A stretch of 5,119 nucleotides of DNA from UMGS1696 sp964634795 (GCA_964634795.1 CAZWLL010000080.1:1-5119); one strand, 5' to 3'; shown: positions 1 to 5,119, counted from the stretch's first letter. Numbers and translations: made by a program. Notes: generated by a model not told the origin, from the letters alone.

Positions 1-2
1 GT

Positions 3-179
3 CTGACTTCGATATCACTTTATATCAATTCAAGTTTTGTCAACATGGGGGTGATCGATATGGTATTCTTCCGGTGCAATACATGCACAGTGTTCCATCC
101 TATGCCTAATACATCGGATAAACATGAACTGATCAAAACAATATTATATCCGATTAAACGCATTCACATTAGCGCATAG
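3..179 (+). CDS. Possible 3' end of an upstream gene, or a 39-aa leader ORF (60-179)
   Basis: This frame is open from the left edge to TAG at 177-179. The last 39 codons begin at ATG 60, which is preceded by GGGGGTGATC (47-56). That matches 9 of 10 bases of the extended Shine-Dalgarno GGAGGTGATC, with 8 nt between its G-run and the ATG. The peptide from ATG 60 contains a Cys-x2-Cys pair (RCNTC) and a basic tail ending KRIHISA; I recognise no family. The stop codon lies inside the 5' arm of the terminator at 171-232. That fits the end of an upstream gene, or a leader ORF whose translation would block the terminator. An open run of about 58 codons can also occur by chance, and the same bases form a long RNA helix, so the reading frame may be incidental. 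Confidence 0.27.
   Translation: MTSISLYINSSFVNMGVIDMVFFRCNTCTVFHPMPNTSDKHELIKTILYPIKRIHISA
37..64 (+). promoter_or_regulatory. Possible sigma-A promoter for the leader RNA
   Basis: TTGTCA (37-42, 5 of 6 to the -35 consensus) is followed after 16 bp by TATGGT (59-64, 4 of 6 to the -10 consensus). Transcription would start near 71, just before a small hairpin (GTGCA 74-78 with TGCAC 84-88) and the long leader helix. This use conflicts with translation from ATG 60, so at most one of the two readings is right. The -10 is weak; a TATATC at 21-26, whose -35 would lie off the window, is an alternative. Confidence 0.3.
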
Positions 180-232
180 GGTTGGATCGTAGGATGGTTG
201 CTTTTCCTGCGAATCACGCTATGCGCTTTTTT
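94..232 (+). promoter_or_regulatory. Structured attenuator leader upstream of the secreted protein gene
   Basis: Two mutually exclusive folds can be drawn. Fold 1 pairs 94-110 with 168-186: 17 base pairs, one of them G-U (98/181), interrupted only by single-base bulges at 173 and 183. Inside it sits a second perfect 8-bp stem (ATCGGATA 113-120 with TATCCGAT 147-154). Fold 2 is the terminator hairpin 171-227 followed by six T. Both need the bases at 171-186, so the first helix acts as an antiterminator. A third option pairs CCATCCTA (95-102) with TAGGATGG (190-197). I do not recognise a known riboswitch or T-box core. Ligand, partner and even function are unknown; the pairing itself is visible in the sequence. 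Confidence 0.5.
171..232 (+). terminator. Intrinsic terminator upstream of the secreted protein gene
   Basis: AGCGCATAG (171-179) pairs perfectly with CTATGCGCT (219-227). Within it, 185-194 pairs with 205-215 (ten pairs, one bulged A at 212, one G-U), leaving a 10-nt apical loop. Six T follow at 227-232. It either ends an upstream gene or serves as the OFF state of the leader. Only 18 bases separate the T-run from the AGGAAG ribosome binding site of the next gene, too few for a complete promoter. Confidence 0.7.
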
Positions 233-258
233 CAAGCAAATTCCGAAGAAAGGAAGAT

Positions 259-270
259 AATACTAATACT
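259..270 (+). repeat. Tandem hexamer AATACT x2 between ribosome binding site and start codon
   Basis: AATACTAATACT is a perfect two-copy tandem repeat ending directly at ATG 271. The only plausible Shine-Dalgarno is AGGAAG at 251-256, which leaves 14 nt to the ATG. With one copy the spacer would be 8 nt, the usual optimum. The duplication therefore probably lowers initiation, and slipped-strand change of copy number could tune it. Confidence 0.6.
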
Positions 271-621
271 ATGAAAAAACTTATTGCGCTCGTTCTGACT
301 GTGGTTGCAGTAGTAACTATGCTCGTTACCTCTATTGCCGCAGTTAATATCGAAGATGACAATGGCGACATTGTAGGAACTTCGACTCTTACACATTCTA
401 ACTATGTATATACCCTTGTTGTCAGAAGCACACGATCAAGTGGCTCTGTATATGGTAGAATATATCTCTATAATGCAAATAAAGGTACAATTGACGGTGG
501 CTGGGACAGCGGTACAGGTAGTATGTCTATAACCCATGGTAAATCCGGTGTAAAACCATATTATAAGAGCATTTGGTCGAAAGCACAGGGCATTCAATAT
601 ACATATTACGATGAATATTAA
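271..621 (+). CDS. Small secreted protein, possible bacteriocin-like or signalling protein
   Basis: This is a 116-aa protein of unknown family. Residues 1-24 form a classical Sec signal peptide: KK at 2-3, a hydrophobic core LIALVLTVVAVVTMLV, and a likely signal peptidase I site after SIA or SIAA (residues 21-24). The mature part is about 92 aa, has no cysteine and no double-glycine leader, and is rich in Gly, Ser and Tyr. Alternating hydrophobic/polar runs at about 44-67 (YVYTLVVRS, YGRIYLYN) suggest beta strands; then come a GGWDSG motif (76-81) and an aromatic tail YTYYDEY. A small Sec-exported protein with Trp/Gly motifs and an aromatic end, near a large permease, recalls lactococcin 972-type bacteriocins, but the similarity is loose and the family GG-x-W motif is not at the mature N-terminus. 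No other in-frame start lies near; the ribosome binding site (251-256) is unusually far upstream. It is followed by a terminator, so it can be transcribed alone. Confidence 0.8.
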   Translation: MKKLIALVLTVVAVVTMLVTSIAAVNIEDDNGDIVGTSTLTHSNYVYTLVVRSTRSSGSVYGRIYLYNANKGTIDGGWDSGTGSMSITHGKSGVKPYYKSIWSKAQGIQYTYYDEY

Positions 622-687
622 TTTAATTCGCCATGTATCTCGTGGGCGCTTCTCATAATATTGCATCAAATTGTATTTATTAACCTG

Positions 688-722
688 AAATCACCGCTAC
701 TAACATAGTAGCGGTGATTTTT
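688..722 (+). terminator. Intrinsic terminator/attenuator before the lipoprotein operon
   Basis: AAATCACCGCTAC (688-700) and GTAGCGGTGATTT (708-720) form a perfect 13-bp stem, or 14 bp with T701-A707, closing a loop of 5-7 nt. Five T (718-722) end the structure. It lies 66 nt after the stop of the secreted protein gene and its last T is one base from the AAGGAGG that drives the lipoprotein. A promoter between the two is impossible, so downstream transcription must read through it or start before it. Apart from a weak CGCC/GGCG pairing (629-632 with 645-648), I see nothing in 622-687 and no convincing promoter. Confidence 0.85.
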
Positions 723-723
723 C

Positions 724-730
724 AAGGAGG
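724..730 (+). promoter_or_regulatory. Ribosome binding site fixing the lipoprotein start at 735
   Basis: AAGGAGG is a near-perfect Shine-Dalgarno located 4 nt before ATG 735. It rules out the upstream in-frame GTG at 714, which lies inside the terminator stem and has no ribosome binding site of its own. Because the hairpin ends immediately before it, hairpin formation on read-through transcripts might also hinder ribosome access. Confidence 0.85.
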
Positions 731-734
731 CTAT

Positions 735-2006
735 ATGAAATTAAGATACTTCTATTTATTATATGTCATATTGATTTTGAGTCTGTGTTCATGCACCTGG
801 CGTACCGAGCAAAACATTTATCAAAAAGAGTCCGACTATGCCATGGAGCCGACGCCTGCATACGAAGAAATTTATCCGAGTGATATTTACAAAAACAACA
901 CTGCTGTGCATTCTTTCTCTACATCGGGATATGATGGTGCGATTATATCCTACATGAACGACTGTGTGCAAATCATAGATATAAACAATGACTTCTGCAT
1001 TTATGAGCTATGTCACGATCCCACCTGCAACCACTCAAATCTTTCTTGCTTGAAATATGCGTCAAGAGCTTGCACGAATGCTGTTTATTTTAACGATACC
1101 ATATATCTAAACAGATATGTGCAGAACTCAATAAATTCCGAAATATCACAGGAGATAATCTCGTATGACATGAAAACAAACGAATATTCTGTGATACAAG
1201 ATGGAGAATTTTTCAACTTACTGTGCCGCATGGGAAAGTTCATTTATTATTATGAAAACAGATTCGTAGAACAACTGGATTCCGGTGAAGTCAAATATTC
1301 CACAGATTATTACCGTTATGATATTCTCTCTAAAACAACAAATCTGTTAGAAGAAGACTCTGTGGAGCCAAGAATACATTCTCTCTTAACTTCTGACGGC
1401 TTTATATACGGATTAAACAAAGACGGCGACTTAATTGCTTATGATGCGGATTTTAAATATGCCGAGACTGTCCTTGTCGGGAAAAAAATCTCTGATTACA
1501 GCATATTCAACGGCGTGATATATTACTTATCAAAAACACCACAAAACACTGATTCCGGGCAGCTTTATAGTCACGACCTCAGCTCAGGTGAAGACCAGTT
1601 GATTGCCAACAATGTAAATTTGTTTTCTTTGGACGGGAATATCATATATTACACTCTCTATAATCCTGCTCCTGCGTTTGAATGGGATTACCCTGTAAAA
1701 AACGAAGACGGAACTGTGGAAATACGCGCAGACGGTCAGAATAAAACATCTCGCGTTATGATAGAATCGCGCCACGGAAATGAAATCTACACCTATGATA
1801 TTGGCACCGGCGACATTAAATGTTATCCTATAGGCACCGAGGAGGCTTTTCTCGGAACATACTATTATGTTTTGGACGGGAATATCATTTCACAATTCAA
1901 AGCGCCTTATTCCGAGGGGGATAAACTTGGAATGCGCACGGGAATAGGTGTTTTTGACTTAGAAAATAATTTTAAGTCTATAATAGAATACTACAGAATT
2001 TATTGA
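735..2006 (+). CDS. Lipoprotein with propeller-like repeats and a Cys/His cluster
   Basis: A 423-aa lipoprotein. Residues 1-20 are a type II signal peptide: K2 and R4, a hydrophobic core, and lipobox LCSC with C20 as the lipidated cysteine, so it should be anchored on the outer face of the membrane. C93-x4-C98-x-H100-x4-C105 is a compact cluster of a type I associate with uncharacterised Clostridia lipoproteins; whether it binds metal or forms disulfides is unknown. The rest is built of short repeats of the form D/N-G-x-I-Y followed by a strand and a Y-D/H-D-L/I-x-S/T-G turn (about 220-240, 259-288, 299-306 plus 350-360, 380-386), resembling YWTD/DUF5050-type beta-propellers. Its start is set by AAGGAGG at 724-730. 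The permease starts 4 nt after its stop, so the two are probably cotranscribed and translationally coupled. A sensing, docking or immunity role beside the transporter is inference. It is more A+T-rich than the genes that follow. Confidence 0.85.
   Translation: MKLRYFYLLYVILILSLCSCTWRTEQNIYQKESDYAMEPTPAYEEIYPSDIYKNNTAVHSFSTSGYDGAIISYMNDCVQIIDINNDFCIYELCHDPTCNHSNLSCLKYASRACTNAVYFNDTIYLNRYVQNSINSEISQEIISYDMKTNEYSVIQDGEFFNLLCRMGKFIYYYENRFVEQLDSGEVKYSTDYYRYDILSKTTNLLEEDSVEPRIHSLLTSDGFIYGLNKDGDLIAYDADFKYAETVLVGKKISDYSIFNGVIYYLSKTPQNTDSGQLYSHDLSSGEDQLIANNVNLFSLDGNIIYYTLYNPAPAFEWDYPVKNEDGTVEIRADGQNKTSRVMIESRHGNEIYTYDIGTGDIKCYPIGTEEAFLGTYYYVLDGNIISQFKAPYSEGDKLGMRTGIGVFDLENNFKSIIEYYRIY
1628..1888 (+). 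repeat. In-frame 18-bp direct repeat within the lipoprotein gene
   Basis: TTTGGACGGGAATATCAT occurs identically at 1628-1645 and 1871-1888, 243 bp (81 codons) apart and in the same frame. Both copies encode the L-D-G-N-I-I strand of a repeat unit (residues 299-304 and 380-385). This fits duplication, or conversion between blades, of a propeller-like domain. Confidence 0.7.
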
Positions 2007-2014
2007 TGTTATGA
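2006..2014 (+). promoter_or_regulatory. Reinitiation-type start context of the permease gene
   Basis: The lipoprotein stop TGA (2004-2006) is followed by ATGTTATGA, in which the real start ATG 2011 overlaps the TGA that ends an out-of-frame two-codon ATG-TTA minigene. No Shine-Dalgarno is visible in the preceding 25 bases. Initiation therefore probably depends on ribosomes finishing the lipoprotein gene. The same ATGTNATGA arrangement recurs at 4128-4136. Confidence 0.45.
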
Positions 2015-4146
2015 AGCAGCTGATACTTTTCCTCACAAGAAAATTCATACTCTCCCCGAAAAAATTCTGGCTGTGCGTACTGATTTTCTTTTTGAATTTG
2101 TTCACCGTGCAGTATACTTTAACGGAAGATGTTCCGCGAGACGATGGGTTCAGCTCATCCACAGCCGTCGTATATACAGTGTCCGATATCAGTGAATATC
2201 GCGAAAACTGTCTTCTTGCAGCTGAAAACGCGCAAAACACACTTGATGTCGGTTTTTCCGTGAAAGACAGCGACTATATTTACAACAGCACCGCATTTGA
2301 TTTGTATTCTGCTCTCGCGAAAGAAGTGACGTCTGTTACCGCAGTCAATAACCGTTTTTTCGATTACAAATACAGCATTCTTTATCTTGTTGTATTTTGT
2401 TTTATCCTTACTGCCTCATTGTTCGGCGACGATATTGACTCGGGAATGCAGATGCTGACATGGCCCGCAAAAAACGGAAGAAAGCAGCTCGCCGGTGCTA
2501 AGCTCATAGTTCTGCTCTGCGGAATCACATTGGCGGTTTGTCTGACGGAAGTAAGCGGACTGATGATATCCGGCGGTGTTCCGTTGTCTGTATCGGTGCA
2601 GTCACTCCCCGGAATGGCGTTGTGTCCGCTTAAGATTACGATTCTACAGTATTTTATTCTGTCGTGCTTTCTGAAAATACTGCTTCTGTTCTGCCTTTCC
2701 TGCATTGCCGCGTCTGTTCATGTTCTTCTCCGTCATGTAACCTATTCCGCGTTGGCTTTAGCGTTGACCTGCGGCGTCAGCTATGCGCTTTCACTGATTA
2801 AAACAAACTCCATATACTCTCCGGCAAACTATATTAGTCCGTACTCTCTCGCTTTGGTGTCACCGATATTCTCTCGTTACCGTATAGCAGCATTATTTGG
2901 CGGAAAAACTCATATCACCTCATGGAAATTCCAGATTTTCGGCTTAGGCATATTTGTCGTTCTGCTTTCGGCATGGCTTATGACTGTATTATGCCATCAC
3001 CGTCCGGGAAGTTCTGCTTTATTTTCAAAAAAATCAGAGAATATTGTCAGAGATAAAGCTCACACAGGTAAAACCGTATTTGCACCAACAATGTCGCTGT
3101 TCCGTCATGAGCTATACAAAACGTCCTCAGGCGGCGGAATCCTTGTCGTTTTGGCTGTCTGTGTACTTATTATACTGATACCTCTTTCCGAAAGCGGAGA
3201 AACCCACTATACCGAGCGAATCTACAAAAATTATGTAGAAAGCTATTCGGGAAAAACCGCGTACGAAGCACACTGGAATCGCATGAAAGCCGACAGCGTT
3301 GAATATGAAGCGGAACGACTGGTATACGAAACCAAACTGTGGCAATCGGCAGACGGACTTTTAGCGTCAGGTGAAATCACCTCAGACGAATACACAGAAA
3401 TCATGAACCTTTACGGCGGCTCGGAAATAAAAGCTCAGATATTCGAGAAGGTCATAGAATACAGCGATTATCTTACCGCAAAATCCGCTAAATATGATGT
3501 CGGAATGGTATACGACACGGGATGGAACAAGCTGCTCACGTCCGCACCGAATTATCTCGTGTACCTTGCAATTGCTTTCCTCTCGTCGGGAATTTTTCCC
3601 TTTGAATACGGATATGCAGGCATCGGCGGAATGGCGGATATTGTGAAAACCACACGATACGGCAGGAGAAAATTGTTTTACAAAAAGCTGAAAGTGTCCG
3701 TTTTGCTCGGTCTGCTGCTTGGTGTATTTTCGGAAGCGGTTCGGGTGTGCTTCATTCTCGTGCAGTACGACCTTCCGTTAGCGGGACTGCATGTGCAATC
3801 GCTTATGATTTTCTCGGACTTTACAATGCCTCTGACGATAGCAGCCGCGGCTGTGATTTCGGTTTTTCTTAGGATTTTGTCAATAGTGTGTTTTTCTATA
3901 TCCGTATGTATGCTGTCCGCAATGCTGAAAACAAAGCTGCCGTCCATGTGTCTCTCTGTAATTGCAGTGCTTGTGTCCACTCTCGCGAAAAGCGGCAATA
4001 TCGCTTGTCCCACCTCATTTATGTCGGGAAACATTACTGTAGAGAGCACACTTGTGACAGCTTTGCTCTGCTTAATATTGACCGCTTGCTTTATATTTGT
4101 CGGACATCTGAAATGGAAAGGAGACTTATGTCATGAGAACGAATAG
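2011..4146 (+). CDS. Double-length ABC-2 type transporter permease
   Basis: An integral membrane protein of 711 aa, about twice the length of a usual ABC-2 permease, made of two similar halves. The first half has membrane segments at roughly 19-36, 121-138, 162-182, 209-238, 243-262 and 304-328, with an external loop at 37-118. The second has segments near 375-391, 511-530, 558-580, 605-635, 641-660 and 680-699, with a larger hydrophilic Tyr/Glu-rich loop at 392-507. After the first loop of each half comes an acidic-Gly-basic stretch typical of ABC-2 coupling helices: FGDDIDSG with NGRKQLAGAK (138-164), and FEYGYAGIGG with TTRYGRRKLFYKK (531-559). It probably forms a complete channel alone and needs a separate ATP-binding subunit, not in this window. 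Substrate is unknown; peptide export or immunity is suggested by the secreted protein upstream. The start has no visible Shine-Dalgarno and likely relies on coupling to the lipoprotein gene. Confidence 0.85.
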   Translation: MKQLILFLTRKFILSPKKFWLCVLIFFLNLFTVQYTLTEDVPRDDGFSSSTAVVYTVSDISEYRENCLLAAENAQNTLDVGFSVKDSDYIYNSTAFDLYSALAKEVTSVTAVNNRFFDYKYSILYLVVFCFILTASLFGDDIDSGMQMLTWPAKNGRKQLAGAKLIVLLCGITLAVCLTEVSGLMISGGVPLSVSVQSLPGMALCPLKITILQYFILSCFLKILLLFCLSCIAASVHVLLRHVTYSALALALTCGVSYALSLIKTNSIYSPANYISPYSLALVSPIFSRYRIAALFGGKTHITSWKFQIFGLGIFVVLLSAWLMTVLCHHRPGSSALFSKKSENIVRDKAHTGKTVFAPTMSLFRHELYKTSSGGGILVVLAVCVLIILIPLSESGETHYTERIYKNYVESYSGKTAYEAHWNRMKADSVEYEAERLVYETKLWQSADGLLASGEITSDEYTEIMNLYGGSEIKAQIFEKVIEYSDYLTAKSAKYDVGMVYDTGWNKLLTSAPNYLVYLAIAFLSSGIFPFEYGYAGIGGMADIVKTTRYGRRKLFYKKLKVSVLLGLLLGVFSEAVRVCFILVQYDLPLAGLHVQSLMIFSDFTMPLTIAAAAVISVFLRILSIVCFSISVCMLSAMLKTKLPSMCLSVIAVLVSTLAKSGNIACPTSFMSGNITVESTLVTALLCLILTACFIFVGHLKWKGDLCHENE
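4117..4124 (+). promoter_or_regulatory. Ribosome binding site of the second lipoprotein
   Basis: AAAGGAGA lies inside the 3' end of the permease gene, 8 nt before ATG 4133. This choice is supported by the signal peptide that follows directly. The ATG at 4128 reads only ATG-TCA-TGA and cannot be the gene start. Confidence 0.8.
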
Positions 4147-5119
4147 AATTCTTAGCGCCATGCTTGCTTTAGGAATTTTCTGCGGGTTGTTTGTTTCATG
4201 CGTGTCAAATAAGGCAGACAAAGCAGAGTTTTACAAGCCGGATGGCGTATATCAAAAAATCTCGCTCAGTATTCCCGAAGCATTCACTCCGTCCGTTGAC
4301 GATATCGGAGCACAAGAAACCGAAGACGAGGTAATTCTCTGCGGAAAGCTGTCGGACAACATTGCTTTTCTGCATATTGACAAGGAAAGCAATAAAACTA
4401 CCGCTTTCAGCACCAATTTGAGTGGTTTTCCGATAGCTTTTTGCGCTGTGGACAACGGTTATGCGCTCTTGACAAAGGAAGGAAAGCAGTCTGAAATATT
4501 TATAAAGCTCCTTCTACTGTCCGAAAACATGGAAGTATATGGAGAGGCGGATTTACCCGGCTATTATTTCAATGATGAGAGCAGCTGCCGAATGTGGTAT
4601 TCCGATGGGAATTTCTACATTGCGTCAGAGGGTTCGGACTCGCTCCTTTCGGTATCGGAAAGCGATATGGCAAGCAAAACTGTTCAGCTGTCAGGGAAAA
4701 TTGTCAATGCCGAACGCTCCCCTGACAGCACAGTTTCTGTTTTAACGGAAAGCAGCATAGGTGTTCGCAAGCTATGGACGGTTGAAAACAATACTTTGCG
4801 GGAGATTCACTCGGAGACAGACTGGCGCGGCGTACCCTCCGATCGAATTTTCCTATATGACAGCAAAATTTACTATATCTCAAAGGCGGGAATGGCTGAA
4901 TACGGCGCAGGATCTCTGATACTTGATTTTGTGAACAGCGGACTTGTCTACAACAATGTCATCTCTCTTCATGTTTCGGATGTAAACACGCTCTACTGCT
5001 TATATCGCTCTCCGCTGACAAAAGAATATGAGCTTTACCGCATGGAAAAAATGTCCGATGAAATGATTCCAGCGAAAAAGCTCATTGAAGTTACTTATAT
5101 GGAGTCAGGAAAGAGTTTT
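4133..5119 (+). CDS. Lipoprotein, likely N-terminal part of a large solute-binding protein (3' partial)
   Basis: The frame is open through the right edge: 329 codons without a stop. Residues 1-23 are a lipoprotein signal peptide with R2 and R5, a hydrophobic core, and FVSC giving C23 as the lipidated cysteine; F at -3 is slightly atypical. Residues 45-300 show repeated short strands alternating with G/D/N turns (for example DGNFYIASEGSDSLLSV, DSKIYYISKAGM), suggesting a beta-propeller-like sensor domain. The stretch around 262-329 (SLILDFVNSG, then YELYRMEKMSDEMIP and LIEVTYMESG) resembles, from memory, the junction in large Clostridia lipoproteins where a propeller region leads into an extracellular solute-binding domain. 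If so, the binding domain lies beyond the window. It overlaps the permease by 14 nt, so translation is coupled. A partner that captures ligand for, or guards, the ABC permease is inference. Confidence 0.75.
   Translation, partial: MRTNRILSAMLALGIFCGLFVSCVSNKADKAEFYKPDGVYQKISLSIPEAFTPSVDDIGAQETEDEVILCGKLSDNIAFLHIDKESNKTTAFSTNLSGFPIAFCAVDNGYALLTKEGKQSEIFIKLLLLSENMEVYGEADLPGYYFNDESSCRMWYSDGNFYIASEGSDSLLSVSESDMASKTVQLSGKIVNAERSPDSTVSVLTESSIGVRKLWTVENNTLREIHSETDWRGVPSDRIFLYDSKIYYISKAGMAEYGAGSLILDFVNSGLVYNNVISLHVSDVNTLYCLYRSPLTKEYELYRMEKMSDEMIPAKKLIEVTYMESGKSF
4677..4736 (+). repeat. Long intragenic inverted repeat in the second lipoprotein gene
   Basis: GCTGTCAGGG (4687-4696) pairs perfectly with CCCTGACAGC (4720-4729). 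After a 3-nt bulge (TCA 4684-4686), AAACTGT (4677-4683) pairs with ACAGTTT (4730-4736). The result is 17 base pairs around a 23-nt loop, with no strong T-run after it. It is in frame and does not break the gene. It might be an mRNA processing or pausing element, or chance. Confidence 0.6.

Noticed and set aside
11..26. GATAT/ATATC inverted repeat as an operator
   Set aside because: The arms are only five AT-rich base pairs around a 6-nt spacer at the edge of the window, common by chance.
94..232. T-box or a known riboswitch class in the leader
   Set aside because: I could not find the T-box AGGGTGGNACCGCG core or a consensus core of common riboswitches, so the leader is left unclassified.
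436..669. Minus-strand ORF opposite the secreted protein
   Set aside because: It is antisense to a gene with a signal peptide, and I saw no ribosome binding site or recognisable protein features.
714..734. GTG 714 as start of the first lipoprotein (430 aa)
   Set aside because: It lies inside the terminator stem, has no ribosome binding site, and would put seven extra residues before a complete lipoprotein signal peptide. AAGGAGG fits ATG 735.
1959..2240. Minus-strand ORF of 93 codons spanning the lipoprotein/permease junction
   Set aside because: It is a shadow of two well-supported + strand genes; composition and product look random.
2382..2705. Minus-strand ORF of 107 codons inside the permease
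   Set aside because: It lies wholly within a membrane protein gene with clear ABC-2 features, and the product shows no domain pattern.
3369..3382. AGGTG/CACCT hairpin in the permease gene
   Set aside because: Five base pairs with a 4-nt loop inside coding sequence and no T-run; not more than chance.
3678..4049. Minus-strand ORF of 123 codons inside the permease
   Set aside because: It is antisense to the second membrane half and carries no credible start signal or family.
3888..4136. Plus-strand 82-codon ORF in another frame of the permease
   Set aside because: It is contained in the permease C-terminus, has an unlikely Cys/His/Arg-rich product, and ends at the TGA overlapping the next gene's start.
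4539..4745. Plus-strand 68-codon ORF inside the second lipoprotein
   Set aside because: It is out of frame with a continuous 329-codon lipoprotein frame and has a basic, featureless product.

Overview
The window suggests a chromosomal accessory region of a low-to-mid GC Gram-positive bacterium, most likely a gut Clostridia member (Oscillospiraceae/Ruminococcus-like). Grounds are two lipoprotein signal peptides, strong Shine-Dalgarno sequences, intrinsic terminators, and a lipoprotein with a C-x4-C-x-H-x4-C cluster of a style I associate with Clostridia. The taxonomic call is inference. All genes read on the + strand.

Layout. Positions 1-270 hold no certain gene. They carry a possible promoter (37-64) and an RNA leader able to fold in two mutually exclusive ways: a 17-pair helix (94-110 with 168-186), or a terminator hairpin followed by six T (171-232). 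One reading frame is also open from the left edge to a stop at 177-179; it could be the end of an upstream gene or a short leader ORF. A small secreted protein of 116 aa follows (271-621). A perfect 13-bp terminator hairpin (688-722) ends one base before the ribosome binding site of a 423-aa propeller-like lipoprotein (735-2006). A 711-aa double-length ABC-2 type permease (2011-4146) starts 4 nt later, and a second lipoprotein (4133 to beyond the right edge) overlaps it by 14 nt. The second lipoprotein looks like the N-terminal part of a large, divergent extracellular solute-binding protein.

How it may work together. The three large genes are close enough to form one operon. The two terminators lie so close to the following ribosome binding sites that no full promoter fits in either gap. 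The simplest model is one upstream promoter with two attenuators: one deciding whether the secreted protein is expressed, the other limiting how much transcription continues into the envelope/transport genes. A small exported protein in excess over a lipoprotein plus ABC permease is the usual layout of peptide export/immunity or peptide-sensing loci, but none of the proteins has a clearly recognised function here. No ABC ATPase is in the window; one is expected nearby. Hand-counted sample lines are about 32-43% G+C before position 2000 and 48-52% after, so the front half may have a different history from the permease half.
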